From assembly GCA_921293015.1 (NCBI GenBank), contig OV121091.1, positions 11,189,755-11,253,754 on the forward strand: a stretch of DNA of 64,000 bases, given 5' to 3'. This document shows, piece by piece, positions 40,601-55,808 of the stretch. Origin of the DNA: Phorcus lineatus. Lineage: Eukaryota; Mollusca; Gastropoda; Trochida; Trochidae. The position numbers and the translations under genes were made by a program. Under the pieces are notes generated by a model. It had not been told where the DNA came from and did no database searches. It was given only the letters and a program-made list of their open reading frames with translations. How positions within the stretch are numbered: the first letter of the stretch is position 1; each line of letters begins with the position of its first letter.

Positions 40601-43600
40601 CGTACGCTTCCTTTGAAGGTGATGGCGACTTCCTTGACCCAGGCAGCGTCAGCCGTGGATCCCTTGCTCCAATCCTTGATGACCACCTGGAAGTTGGGGT
40701 TACCGCCCCCGCAGTTGTCTCTGGTCATCACGTATTCGCACAGGCCCATGAAGTGCAGCCATTTCTCGTCGTACGACAAGCAGTGAGGGTCGCCAAAACA
40801 TGCACATTGTCCCTGAGCTTGAAGGTGCAAGTGGTATGATGATTAGGGGGCTGATATTACGAAGGACATATTATTAATAATAATAATAGTTGATTTTTAT
40901 AGCGCATTATCCACGCTCAATACATGCTGTAAGTGCTCATTATCTCTTTCGTAGGTGATATCAAGTCATACGTAGGAGATAGTAAGTCTTACGTAGGACT
41001 TACTATCTCCTATTGAGGAGATACCAAACCGCTTTGTGATAAAAAAAACATACACTTTTGATAAACACTTTGACCCATTGTCAAAATAAACGATTTGAAA
41101 GTCAACGATACTTATCTCAAAACAGAACAAATATTACAATTCTTGATAACACAATATAATATCAAACCGCTGACGTGTTTTTATCTACACATCAAGGTTA
41201 AATTATATTTTGATAATCTTCTAAAGCATTTAGCATATCAAAGTTATTTTGTACAAGAGAATGTTTTTCTCCTCTCACATCCAAATTCATTCAATCAAAA
41301 TGATAATGATAAATTTTACTTCGTTGCTAGACTCAACATATGAAGACTCACCTTGTTTGGAGGTTCACTGTAAAAAAAAAAAGTACCTCGACATACAAAC
41401 GAAAATCAATTAACATTGAAATGCAATATTACCTTCACAGGATCCATTCTTTCCATTGCCGACATAGCCCCGGTTACACTTGCACACAAAGGAACCGTCA
41501 GTGTTCTCACACCGGGCGTTCTCGTCGCAGTCATGTGTGCCCTCCGTGCATTCGTTGATGTCTGAATTGTCAAATATACGTGATAAAAAAACTAGTACGA
41601 CCCCAAACATACCAAATACACAGTAAAATATCCCGAATAAATAGGCTGGAATTCATGCTGACTTTATCTTTTATCATTTTGAAGCAGATGCATTCATCTT
41701 GAAATATCTAATGTTCATTGTATATGGTTATTTCAGATATCACTATTTTCTACTTCATTTCAGAATCTTATAATCAGATACTTCATACCATCTCTATCTT
41801 CTAACGTATTCCTTATATTGCTTTTATTATGATTTAGACAAATATAAATATCTTAAACTTCACATCCTTTTAACCTGTAAAGAGCAGAAAGGGTTGACTA
41901 GCTGATACTTTTAAGTTTGTATTTCCATTCTTTTTATCTCTTAAGCTCAGATAGCTATACTAGAAATAGGACTAATCTCTGACTAATCTCTGAAGTACTG
42001 TCGCACCTGCCTCATCTTCATACGCAAAGCTTAACTAGCGCCAGTCTCGAACGTTTCATTATGCCGAATGAAAGAACTACCATATTTTCAACAGTTGAAA
42101 TAAGTAGGTGTGGAAACTCTTTATGTTGTTATGGTTTGCATCGAACTCAGACTTTTTTCTGAAGTCGTGTCGAACCTACCTATACAGACAGTTTTGCTTG
42201 GCTGGGTGTAGCCCTCCTTGCACGTACAGTTGAAGTCTCCGGGCAGGTTGTCACACTTGGCGCTGTATGGACACGCCAGGAAGGAGCACTCGTTATCGTC
42301 TGTATATGAGGATGAATAATAGTATTTCAAGAGCGAGAGAGAGCTATATACAGATATTCAGGTTCGAGTGCGGTAGACGGAGTTTGACATAATCATGAAT
42401 ATAATGTTCTGTTCATAATCGAAGTCAAGAAGTCAAGGTAAATACGCAAAAGAATCCCTTTTCTATACAAACGTTTCAATTTGTCTTAGGGGCTCGAAAA
42501 CAACATAAGAGAGATTGTATAATTTATAATAATATTTTTTCAATTTCATCATTTGTAACTGACTTGTGACACCTTGAAAGAATGCTCTTGTCTGTGTGTC
42601 TTTAAGGACCATGTTTTTACAATTTTCTCACCTCCTTTTTACGTTAAACATTTCTACAAAGTTTCGGCCATCAAATTGTCACTTTATCTTATACACTTTA
42701 TCTTATTCTTCTCTATGTCATTTATGTGATTTTTCAGAAATAAAATTCTGTTCTGCTCTGTTTTATTTGTTTTGTCACAATTTCAATAATCAATTAAAGC
42801 TGCCTACCAAAGCACTGTCTGCCGTTGGCCCAGACATCGTTGATGCTGCGACCGCTTTCACGACCCTGCCAACCATCGATGCAGTGACATTTGAACTCAC
42901 TGGCTGATCTCTCCTCACATACTGCCTTATCCCCACAATCGTCGAACTCCATGAGACATACGGGCAGGTCTGAAGATAGATACATGGTGGGTACTAAACG
43001 AGTTTCTGTGTAATACAAATTCAATAAGCGACTTCATAATTTTTCATAGAGAGAATTTTTTTATCCAAACTCTGCCTTTCCAAGATAAAATATTTCAATT
43101 ATCGACTTTAAAATTTCATATGTAACGAGCGAAAGCGAATTTAATGAAAATCAGTCATGAGTTTGATAGCAATAAACGGAGGATGTTTAAATTATGTTTA
43201 AATTCATCGGTAAATCAAACGAAATTCATTTCATTGTGTTTAAAGAAAGGTTTCAGTTTGGTATCATGATAAGGCGATACTAACTTTGTGACGTCACATC
43301 TACATGCTAATATGATTACGTACTTGCAACAGTATTTCACGTCTATAAAATTGACCCCTAAGTAACTTTTGACCCACCTATTTCTTCCATTCCACAGTAC
43401 AGGTCTCCGAGGGTCATGTTTGCCTGACTTGCGCTTGATTTGTACAATTTGTAACTCATCACTGGCAGATGATCTTTTACCCTCAAGACGCCACCATCCT
43501 GCCTCCATGTCGCGTCGCCAATATCACAGTTACACTTTCTGTCAGAAGACAATTTCAACGTGCAAACTGTTTTACAGAAAATGTAAAATGTTTCTGCTTT

Positions 43601-46600
43601 ATCCTTTGAGCCGTAAATGATGTCCAAAAAAATACATTAAAGCTTAAGACATTTGCTGGTTTTATAAAACACAATTCATATTCAAGGGGATTACCTTGGC
43701 CCTTTTTCCTTTTTCGCTTGAGATAGAAACTTTAATAACCCTTTCTGCCTTTACAGATTCTAACAATTTTTTCTGAAGAGATCACTCTTTATGACACTTT
43801 CCATCGAGAGACATCAACCATTTTAGCACTTTCCGACTGGAAGGATCAATGGTTTCGTGAACAGATCAAAGCGTTTATTTAAGCGCTGTTTCTTGGGAGG
43901 CATTCACTTTTATGAACCTTTGAGCCAGTGGGATTTATTTTTCAAAGAAGTGTTGTTTGTTATTTTGAATAGCGATTGTTATAGACATCCGCTTGTATTA
44001 CCTTTTAGACATGTCGTCTTTTCCTCCTTCTCCGCCGCACATTCCCTCAGCACCGCACGTGCAGGTTTCCGCGACCGGGTCACCTGCGCCCCAGTACCTG
44101 TGCAACAGTCCGTCTCCACCGATCCAAGAAAAGGATCCACTACTTAAGAGCTGTTCACAGAAAGATGATTCAGAGATGATGCTGTTGGTATTGCTATTGA
44201 TATCGGTGCCTCAAGGCTATTTCTCCATACATGGCATATTACCCGATTTCGGCGGGTTTACCCGATTTCAGGCCGCCTAACCCGCGTACCCGATCGGGTA
44301 TGGAAAAAACCCGATTTTAAGAGAAGTGCTAAGAATGATTTTTGTAAGGCTGTGTTAACTATTTTAAATATTCGATTTGATAAAATTTCAAACTTCTCAA
44401 TAGTTTTTAGTCGAAATTAAAACAAATATTTGTCAGAATACGACCGCAAGAGCACGTTGTTATTGTACATCGGTGATTCGAGAATTAATTATCGAGTAGT
44501 GTTTATTTCTATAAGATAGCTGGAGCTCGATGAATTACGTTTAAGTTAATGATAAGATATTATAATATCATTATAATAGACTAATAAAGATCGACAACAT
44601 ACCTCTTAAACTTCAAAGATTTAATAATCGCACAAATTACCGAAAATGAACGTTGAAGTCGTGAACATTATCTTACAGGAGCTATGAAAAGGAAACACCG
44701 TTTGGAAAATCAATGCCTTTTCTTAACGACAAATAACATTGGAATTATGCTCTCGTGTCCATGATTTTCTTTACGATTGTCTTTCTTCGAGTTATATATG
44801 AATAAATAAAAGTATTTATTGTGTGTTTCATTATTTTAATAAAATACGAATAACTGATAAAAACATTATGGTTTATTGAAACATTTTTTGTTGTATCGGT
44901 AATATGTTGCCATGAAATTATCACGACCACGTGTTTCGACCAACTTGTAAAATTTACATCGGCAGTCCGGAGTCATATTTTCGTACAGAGTTCTAAAAAC
45001 ACGATCTAATTCATGTTTTTAGGAAGAATATTTGTAAACAAAACATATTATCGATGTTTTAATGAGGCAGGTATGATTAAACTATTTGAAATTTCGGTTA
45101 AATTTACGTGAAGTAAACGCGCTCATTCATTCAAGCACTGTCGATAAACCGCCGTTCATCAACACTTCTATTATTTAGAAGTGCATTTGTCATCGATCCG
45201 AAATAATTACAAACGATCTATAATTTTTAAATTTCAATGTGACGATCACAGAGTTGGATTTTTCTAAATGAAGTCTTATTCAATTAATATTTTCAATTGA
45301 CTGTAAATTATTTTGATGTCAGATTTAAGTGACAAATTAATCTAAGTTGATAAAGATAATAATAACCAAAATAATTTTGCATGACAGTCACAAACTTCTC
45401 ATGTTAATAGAAATTTTTAAAATTTAAAGTTATTTTTCAAATAAAACATAGTAATTTATTGATAATATTTGTAATAAGCTAGTACCAAAATTCCTGCAAT
45501 GAGGTTTGAAAAATTATCTAAAAATAATAAGATATTATCTTGATGAATTATCTGTTAAACAATGAGTTGTTATTTTTAAATACGATAAATCATATGTTCT
45601 GCAAAAAAAGGAAAACCCCCATTTCAGACCCTAAAAACCCCCATTGAGAAGGAAAAACCCCCATTTCAGTCCCTAAAAACCCCCATCGCCTCTTTTGGAT
45701 TATGCCATGTATGTTTCTCTTCTCTTTAAGTGATACCGGAATCATTGGGGTTAGCGTTTTCTAGAATTTGAGCTGATGGAATAATGTAATTCCAATATCA
45801 TTTTTCAAATTATGTTGGGATCGTAATTGATTGGCTTGATATCCCTAAAATGTAGTCATTGATAATCTCACTTTCAGTCGATATGACCTGGAATCTTTGA
45901 AAATTGATTTAATCTATTGATAATAATTAATTCTTCCTATGTGAAAATGAAGCATGATTAATCTGTCAATCATCAGCATTGAATCGCCAATTTTGACACG
46001 AAGAAATAGTCAGATTTGGTAAGATTTTCCAATTCCGGAGTTCCTATATTTTGACAAATAATTTTCCATATCGACTATATCGATATTTTCAAATTTTGAC
46101 CCTTGGTCATTTCAACAAGCTGGTAAAAGAGTTAGAGTGAACTGTGTTGTTTGAAATCTAAAATCTGTTGACTTCATATATTAACGAACATTCTATCATC
46201 ACAACTTACCTTAAAACACATCATTGTTGGTTGTAATTCTTCATGCTATCATATATCAAGGGAACCAAATGATACATGATATTTGCACTACGATTTACAA
46301 ACTTTCTGGATGCAGCTGTACACTGCATGCACAAACGGAATTTGAAGTTATATAAGTGCAGCAAGGCCTAAAGTTATGTATTGCAATTATGTTAACATAG
46401 TTAACATAGTTAACATAGTTAACATAGTTCAGCCATTTTTCAGCAGTGCAGTAATGCTGATGAGACCTTAGCAACTCACCTTAGCTTGCATACAGTCTAT
46501 AAGAACTGGTTGATAGCAGAAATCAGAAGACAGCACAAGAGCGCGAATCTGTTCTTCGGTCAATCCTTTATAAGGAACTTCATTGTCTCCGGTGTCAATG

Positions 46601-49600
46601 GGATTATCAGGTTCGGGCTCTGGTTTAACTCGGGCCACACCTGATAAAGGTTTTGAGTGTCAAACAATATAATTTCCACTTTGACTAACATATTAATGTA
46701 TTATCTCGTACCGGCCTAGAAAATTTCAAAGAAACGTCACTAGAGTTTTACCTGTATGCATTACGAGTGTCCAAGAATTCGAAATGCACTGACTGAAGTA
46801 AAGAGAATGTTTGGCAGTAATGCACATAGGCCAGAAGCCATATCTTCGGGAAAATGACAGTACTTTAAAGAGGGACAGAGTTTAATTAGCTTACCGTCAC
46901 CAATGGACATATCACAGAACACCAGGAATGGTGGGATGTTGTCTGTTGGATAAATCAGGATTTCTCCACTGGACATGCCCATCTCCTTGGCTTCATGGCA
47001 GTTCTTTGGCAAATCTAAAAAGGAGTTTTGAGAAGTAGGATCAGGTAGGTACGATAACGAATGATGCGTTGAAACATGAATTTCTTATCGATGATTTACG
47101 ATTGAGGCAATAGAGTGTGAAAGTTTGTGCTTCATGTACGTATGCCGTACACTATTTAAAGTGTTAGTTAATAGACTGACTAACAATTTTATCATTTGTT
47201 TTCTCAGCCAATCAGTACGGTGACAATATACAGGTAGAAGTCTTGATATCCGATCGACAACCGGACAATTTATCTAAGCTTGCAGACACAAATTACTCAA
47301 ATTACTGAAAACATATATCAAATACATAGGAAGAAAGCAAAAGATGAAAAGTTATTAAATAATTTAAAAAATCACTTCGGGTGATGTACATAATAACAAG
47401 CTATAAGGCTGATGTTTAATTTCAATTGAAAACTATGTATAGTCACATATTTGGCATTTGGGATGAATATGCAAGTCCAGGGGTTTGAAGTCTTTTCAGC
47501 AGTTTAGGTATATTGCACTTGTCAGGCCAAACAAATTAATGAAAAACACGGAGTGTCCCTTTTACAAATACTCTTGTATTAATGTGAGAAGCAGTTGACA
47601 TGGTTTTGCTTCTATTTGACATACAATCTTTGTAATAAAAATATCAGAGTCAGAGTTCAGTCAAAGTCATTATCTAATCAATAGATTTTATGAATCAAAG
47701 AAATATTAACATCAAACCTTTTCTCCAACAAATATCAAAATATTCCATTTATCAAAATCTTATTTTCATCTTATCACTTTTAATCAAAATCATGGTTTCA
47801 AGGTTGAAACTCTCAAAGTCAATGTTAATTATCAAACTAAAAAGGTAAACCTGCTTACTCATCAAACGATATGGTTGTATATACATTTAAGATAGTTAAA
47901 TAAATAGAGATAAATTCACACTCGGGGGAAAAACAACTAATTTATCATACCTGCTGGTCTGGGTGAGCACTTCAACGGTTCCACTGATATTTTCCCAACT
48001 GCGTTGTCAGATGTCTGGGAAGGGAATGCCGTGGACAGGATAGGAAGTTTATCCTTGGCAGTAAAGACTCCTTGGTCGAAGTCGCCCATGGGGCCCATGT
48101 TGTCACACCTACACACCTGTTCACTGCCGCATGTGCCCAGTTTACCACATGCACATCCGATGGTTTCAATGTCATCAGCAAGACCAAACCCGAGGGACGG
48201 GTTGCCGTCAGCGAGAGTCACATTTCCTATAGGGGACTCCTTGCACTCATATTGGATACCCTGGGGACGTGGACGTAAAGATTTAGTCATAGTTCTTTAG
48301 ATCAGGTATCATGGATAAAAAGTTCTTGTAACAGGTGGAGTATTAAATGTTCTTAGGAAAACCCATGGTCAATTGAATTCTGAATTGTCTAGAGAAGCTT
48401 TGATTTGGATCATTGATCACCATAGGGTCATTTTTACAAAGGTTCAGTCATGCGTTTGAAGTTTGGATTCTTAGTAATAGTCTAAGCTAAGATTCAATTT
48501 TGTATTTGGGTCACTCATCAAATATGCAAAAGGATATCCTGATAAAGATCCAGGAAGACATGTTCAGTAAATTTAGACATGTTGATTTTCGAATCGAAGT
48601 ACATGTATGCATCGTCAATAATAACCGTTTCTACATGATATGATGAGGGTTGTGTTTGGATCAGTAACACACCACAATAGGGACATATTGATAATTAAGC
48701 AACAACATCGCTCTTATGTTTCGTTTGAGTACTTTTCTCTAGATAAACAATTAAACAGCTGTTTCTGAAATAATGTGACATCGGTGATAACTAAACATTA
48801 ACGACCAAAGATGCATCGTTGTGTCGTCGTGAGAATTGTACATCATATATAATTTTTAAAAATGGTCATAAACAGTCATATCAAAACATCAACAGTGCTG
48901 TTCAAAATTAAGAACAAACTTGACTTTTCGGTGTATTTAATTTTGCACAGTAGTGTATATGAATACTTCATGTAATATCAGTCATATATAGGATCATCTA
49001 CACTGCTGTGCAGAAATAAGCACCCCGTGATCCCGCCCACTTCGCGAAAACAATGAAAATTATTTTGAACAGTAGTGTATGTCTTACCTGCATACAGAAC
49101 TTTGATCGCCTGGCCAGCTCGTTGAGTTGTTCGGGAGTTGCGCCTGTGTACTGTAGTGGGAGCTGGAAGCCTACAGATCCGTCAGTTGGGATTGAGTAGG
49201 GGAATGTCTTCACAGGGAAGGCCTGGCAACGGGAGGATATCGTTGCCATTTATATGCATTTCAGTTCTAAGTAACGCTCATATAACTTGATGTAAATCAA
49301 TAGTATAAATTAATTTAAAAAATTATGGTAACGAGATGATTAGGCTAAAATAAGTATTGACAAAACACGAAAACATTGAAACTTAATTGTTGTGTTTTCA
49401 TGCTGTAGCTTATTCTTATACAATGTTAGTAAATTTCTTTTTGGACATGTAGATATTAATTCAAGGCAGCGTCTACTTTTGCATCAATGACTCTTTGCCT
49501 ACAGTTTCATCAATACAACTTCATACCGTGCTTACTACTATTAAGCTTTTAGTGACTCGCCAATCCGAACGTAAATAGACTGCCCAACTTTAAACATCAG

Positions 49601-52347
49601 AAAAATGAAAACATTATTTTTTATTACACAAACTTGGAATACCACATAATGGGCAAGTACACAATACTTGAACTGTTTAACCTTTAATAAAATCTTCGTT
49701 TATTTGGCTAGGCATGCCATGTTTCATTTACATAAATCTTTGAGAATGGTAATTGCTTACAATGGTAATAGCATTATCCTCCTCCTCCCTGAACTCGCAG
49801 GTAACAAGGAATGGATCCAAGGGGCCGGCACCGTCGGCATCTACGACGTAAGTATGGTTGGCCCAGAATGACGTCACTTTGTCTCCGGATGTCATTATTT
49901 CATAACAATCCTTCTTAATGTCTGAAACACAATCATAAATCTACATTGACAATTGCAAGAAATTATTGACTCTCGTTATTAAAGTGTGTTTCGAAAAGTC
50001 CATAAAATTTGGATACGATATAATCCATTTTGACTGTCTTATTTTGTATTGATGAATGCATAATTTATCATTATGAATATTAGAACAATTGCTAAACAAA
50101 ATAGATGCAATAGTTACAACCCGCTAAAGGGTTTGATTTACGTGGTTATGGAAATGAACTGGCATCTTCAACAAACTGATTTCCAATTACTCATCCGCAA
50201 CCTCGGTCTTAATACTTTTTCATTAGTTTTCCTTCATATTTTCGACCATTATAAATCAATCGTGTTAAAGAAAGAATTAAGACCACTTTTGTAAATATTC
50301 ATTGTGAAGTGTGCTGTCAATCAGGGCCCCGTTTCACTTAACGTTCGAAACCTTACGAATTTCATAAAATCGATCTTAGAGTTACGATTTGTATCTATTG
50401 TATGTATTTGTAAACTTAAGATTCGTAGCATATTCGTAAGTTACGTCAAATTTACGACAGCCAAGGAGGTGTCGCAACTTGTTATTTTGTTTGTTAATGC
50501 AACAAAGATGGCGTCATTTTAGGATTGGTTTACGAACATTTAGTGAAACGCTCTTATCCGTTTTATGGAAAATTCATAATATCGGTCGTAAGTGCTTACA
50601 AACGTTCTTAGTTACGAAGGTTTAGGGAAACGGCACCCAGAAGTGGAAACGGGTCCTTACAGTGGATACGTTGGAAGTATGAATTGAGGAACATTTATGA
50701 GGAGTGAATGATGACTTGAAAGGGACACTGATTTTAGAATTAAATAATAATTTCAAAAGTAAACTGTAAACTACTCACCAAAACACTCGAGTGGTCCTAG
50801 GTTGAGAGTTCGAGATCCGCCAGATGCCTTGAAGCTTATCTTCGAAATCGGAAGCGCTGACTGGTCTACAATTATCCCGCTGTCAGTCTGGGAACCAGGC
50901 AGGTTACAATTGCACTGTCCATTTTGTCCTGTACAGGGTCCATTTTCTGTTTGGAGAAAGAGAACAGAGTTCCTAATCAGAACGATATAAAGCATACGAA
51001 CGACAGTAAGAAAGGACATTCATAAAAGATTTTGGTTTACTTTCTAACATACGCGACGTTTCTGAGTGTATGCTTACTTCTAAGTACAAATGTTAATGAA
51101 TGATATTTTCTTTATTCTGATATTTGCGACGTTTCGATACAGATTCTTGTATCGTTGTCAAGCGTGATATCGTCATTCATTTTTACAAGGTCAACTGAGA
51201 GCAACAGCTCTTGACAGGAAGAAGGCAAAAGTAAATGGAATATCTGTTCCAAGTATACTTCCCATAACACCGCAGATCAGGTTTGTTTATTTTCACACTT
51301 TGTCTACAAAAGTATTAAGATATCAACATATCAAATGTTGAATCCCCTTTCTATTCACACCTATCATTGACCAAAACACATAAATAAGTATTAAGATGAT
51401 AAGGCTCAGAATTCAACAAGATGGCTGTCATGACCATTATGTGGGCATAAAAACAGTGGAATCTGTCTAAACCGACACTCGCTGGGACCGGAGAAAAATG
51501 TCGGTTTAGACAGAGTGTCGGATTGGTCAATGTTCAATGTCATAAAAAACTCTGCCGGGAGCGAAACATTATGTCAGATTAGACAGATTATTGGAATAGA
51601 CAGATGTCAATATACAGAGATTCAACTGTAGTAGGTTTTTATATATATTTTACTTGAGGAAGAAAAAGTAGCTTCTTTTCTCTAGAGGCAGAGATATCGC
51701 ATAAGTTTTAACGCAGGAGGATTCCATTGTTGAGAAGAGACATATCCGAAGCAAAGACGGTATAGACAAGAAAGGATAAATCTACATCACATTGACTTGG
51801 ATCCTACCTTGCTGTGTCCAGTAGCTCTGTACCTCTCCGTCTCTGCTGTACCATCCATATTGGCCTTCTAGCTCAAGCGACGCACCCTCACATTCGATGG
51901 TGATGGACTGGGTACAGTAGTCGAACTGCTCGACGAGTGGGGTCAGTAGAGATACGTCAAGGGTCTTGTAGACAATGACTACAACATAGTCCGTATCGGG
52001 AGGGATCTCAGTCTCTGGGTTCTCGGGGAACACTTGCTGAAAGGAAGAACCAGATTTCTTCAGTAAACGTCTTTGCATGGTGTGTTATTATTTCTAATGT
52101 TTTTTTTATAATCTTTAATCACTGATATCATCATTGGAAACATAAAACCTATCATATGGTATGGACGCTCTACCATCAATACAATTGGTGAACGTATGCA
52201 ATTACAGTTTCAAATATTAAAATGAAAATAATACCAATGTTTAAGACGACTAACTAGATTCAAAATGGGTTACAATGGCCGCTATTTGGAGGGTGTTCAT
52301 TTGAAAATATCAAACGATATAACGTTCGTTTGTATGAATGTATGTAA

Positions 52348-52378
<31 letters not shown>

Positions 52379-55300
52379 TGTACGTATGTATGTATGTAGT
52401 TTCACGTACGTATTTATACATGTATGTAGCTGAACAATATTATAATTTCTAAAGAAAAATAGCGATATGATATATATATATATATATATATATGTCAGTC
52501 TGGTTATCGTTGGATGTGGATGTTGATGCAAAGTATCGACAAAAGAAGTATTCTATAGTAATTACTGTAAGTAGATGTCAAGTATTGATACAGAAACATA
52601 CCTCAACTATGAGGTTACCTAAAGTATGAGGACTCACCATGACTCCGATCGGTGGGAAGGGTCGGAGGTCACAATAGACAGGGATTGGTTCTGGAGAGGC
52701 CTGAACGTAGATGGTATCAGAAGTTGTCGAGGTACGACGGGCCTTCTCACACGTTCTACTCACACCTGGAAATGGACCGTAGATTGGTACATATAGAAAT
52801 CTTAAAGTGAAATAGGGTATGCTTAATACATGTTTTTGACTTCAACATTTATATCGTCTTTGGTCTGAAACTATAAGACTGCTAGTAGATATCCTCAGCA
52901 ACAGCAAGTATATTCCTACGAATTAGCAACGGTGATGCTTTGGACATTTTAAAGTTCAACGACATACTCTATGTCAGTTTTATCATAACAATTCAAACAA
53001 TGACAGAAGAAATTCGCTGTCCACCTACTGTGGATGAATCTTAAAAAAACTTTTAAATCCACAATCCAAAAATGTATGTACAAGTTGTACCTCTTTAAAT
53101 GCAATATATTTCAGTACAAGGGGCTGTAGTATTTCTGCATATGCATCTGTTATTCTTTCAGCATGCAAACCATGCGGTTTAACTGCATCCAGTGTATCTA
53201 TTGAAGCAACACGCATTAAAGAACATCACATATCCAAGGAACACACCAAAGGGAAAAACAGAGAATATCTAAGGAAAAGAACATAACACACCAAAGGGAA
53301 GGAACATAAGACAACAACAGAAAAGAACATAAACACATCAATGGAAAGAAACCCGTAAGAACATAACACATCAACGGAAAAGAATATAACACGTACAAAG
53401 CAAACGAAAATAACACATCTAAGGAAAGAATATTATATATCTAAGAAAAGGAACATTACACATGAAAGAAAGAACATTACACATCAAAGAAAAAGAACAT
53501 AACACATCTCAGAAAAAGAACATAACACATCAAAGGAAACGCAAATAACATGTCTATGAAGGAAGAGAACATAACATATCAAATGATTCTAAACTTTAGG
53601 GGTCATTTTAAGTGCACCCACCAAGTTTGTACTTGCTACAGATGAGATCGGAGACTTCGAAGCTTGCAGATCGACTTGGAGGTAAACCGCCCTCTCCAGA
53701 TGGACTTGTACCGTTCAGAGTAATGCACACTTGGCAGATGGGCAGACGGTCATTGTCTACGATAGTTCCTGAGTCACTCCTAGTCTTGCCGTCCTCGATG
53801 TCGCAGTTGCACTTGTTGTCTAGTCCACCTTCACATGTTCCTGTGAGTCCGCACTTGCAGCTGTCCGCGCCGCCACTTCCGGCCCAACCTGTGTCAAGAA
53901 GTTTTACATTGCATATCCTACGAAATCAATTTACCTTTACTGTTGTTTACATGCATGCGTCGTAAAAGTGTGCCCCTTATCAAATCTCATAACATTGTTA
54001 ATTTTATTTCATTCAAAACTACCACTTGTAAGAGGAAATTCGTAAGAAATAAGCTGACATTAGTAACATATAGAAAAAGTTTATTTTCAGTTTGTAGACT
54101 GTTGTATCATATACATGTAATAATATAATCAACGATTATTTAGTTTCCATACATTTAATATTTTAACGTTTTGGAAATGAAAAGGTTCAATTTCAGCTTA
54201 AAAAGCCACTCTGTGATGTTTATAACATATCATTTACCTTTGATACGACCATATCATATGTGGTAATATAAAATCAAAACATCTTAACTGTTCATGTCCA
54301 AAAGACATGAATATGACAAATACTGGTTTTCCATGAAAATCTAAAAACAGCCTTATAAATGCACAGAGGTGTAGTTATCACGTCCAATATATATATGGAT
54401 ACTAGTAATATAACCTAACAAACATTATCAACTCCTAATTGCCCTCCTGGCTGTTTTACATAAGTCTCCAAAATTACGTTTGTCATTTTGGTAACAGTCG
54501 ATACTTCGAGATCAAATGACACCATTTTTTAAGTTTGGCATATATGACTCCAAAAACTCACGGAGTGGCTCTTTAACTCATTCTCACCTGTCTGTGTGCT
54601 CTTTCCGCAAGTCGAGAAACTTATCATGCCGGAGATAGGAGCGTTTGTACAGGTCAGTGAAAGACTCTGCTTGCAATTCCCATTGGACGCCTCAACCAGG
54701 GCCTGTGTGAGAGGTGTATGAAGTCTTATATACTCATCAAAATAAATTAAGGACCACTCTGAATTTCAATGTCTAGATATTCTATTGGTCATGTAATGAT
54801 CCATATGACGCTTTGAAAGTGCATATTGGGTGGTCTTGATTTCTCAACCAGGGCTTGAATTAGTAGATAGTCTTATATACTCAACTAAAAAGTTAAGGAC
54901 CGCTGCGAATTTCAATGTGTAGATATTCTATTGTTCAAGTCAGGATGCATATGATGCTTTAATCTTTAATATTGGGATGATCACTAAAATTAAAAAATGG
55001 TTGGCTCAATAACTTACAATAACTTGTTCTGGAGAAAGTAAGTTCCCGACGCCATCTTTATAATCGATGTCGAAGCACTCAGTGACAGGTTCGGGTCCAT
55101 CGTTCTGTTTCTCTCCTTCGGCTGTTGTCAGAAGTGGTCAAGTGTATAAATATAAAAAATTAATTATGGGTTCATCTTATTGAAAGTTATCCTTGGTCAC
55201 TCGGGAATTTGAACGAATTGAAATAATGCACTCATGCAAAATATGGTTTACCAACTAACTATGCATATTTCACGACGTACATATTGTATATTTGAACAAT

Positions 55301-55764
55301 CGCACTTCTTCTTGTGTGGAAAAACGCATATGGCACAACTAATAATTGAACTCTTACTTGGTACATCAAGTTTTGTCACAGGGAAATTGCAGTCAACTTC
55401 AAAGGCTTCAACCGGACCACTTCCGTCAGGGTCGACGGTAAAGGCGCCATCTTGAGGAACGGCATCCTTCCTATCCTTGGCCTTCTGTAGTACTGCAGCA
55501 CATGTCTCGGACACCTCTGTTGGAGATGAAGAACACTGTTGAGGAATGGAAGCGGAGTGATGATGACGATGATGATGATGATGATGATGATGATGGTGAT
55601 GATGGTGATGTTTATGATCAATGATAATCAAGATGAAGACGACGATGATGATGACTGTGGATATGATGCTACTGCTGCTGATGAAGATGTTTTGATGATA
55701 ACAATGACCATAATTATCATGATGCTGCTGCTGCTGATGATTCCGCTGTTGCTGCTGATGATGG

Positions 55765-55808
<44 letters not shown>

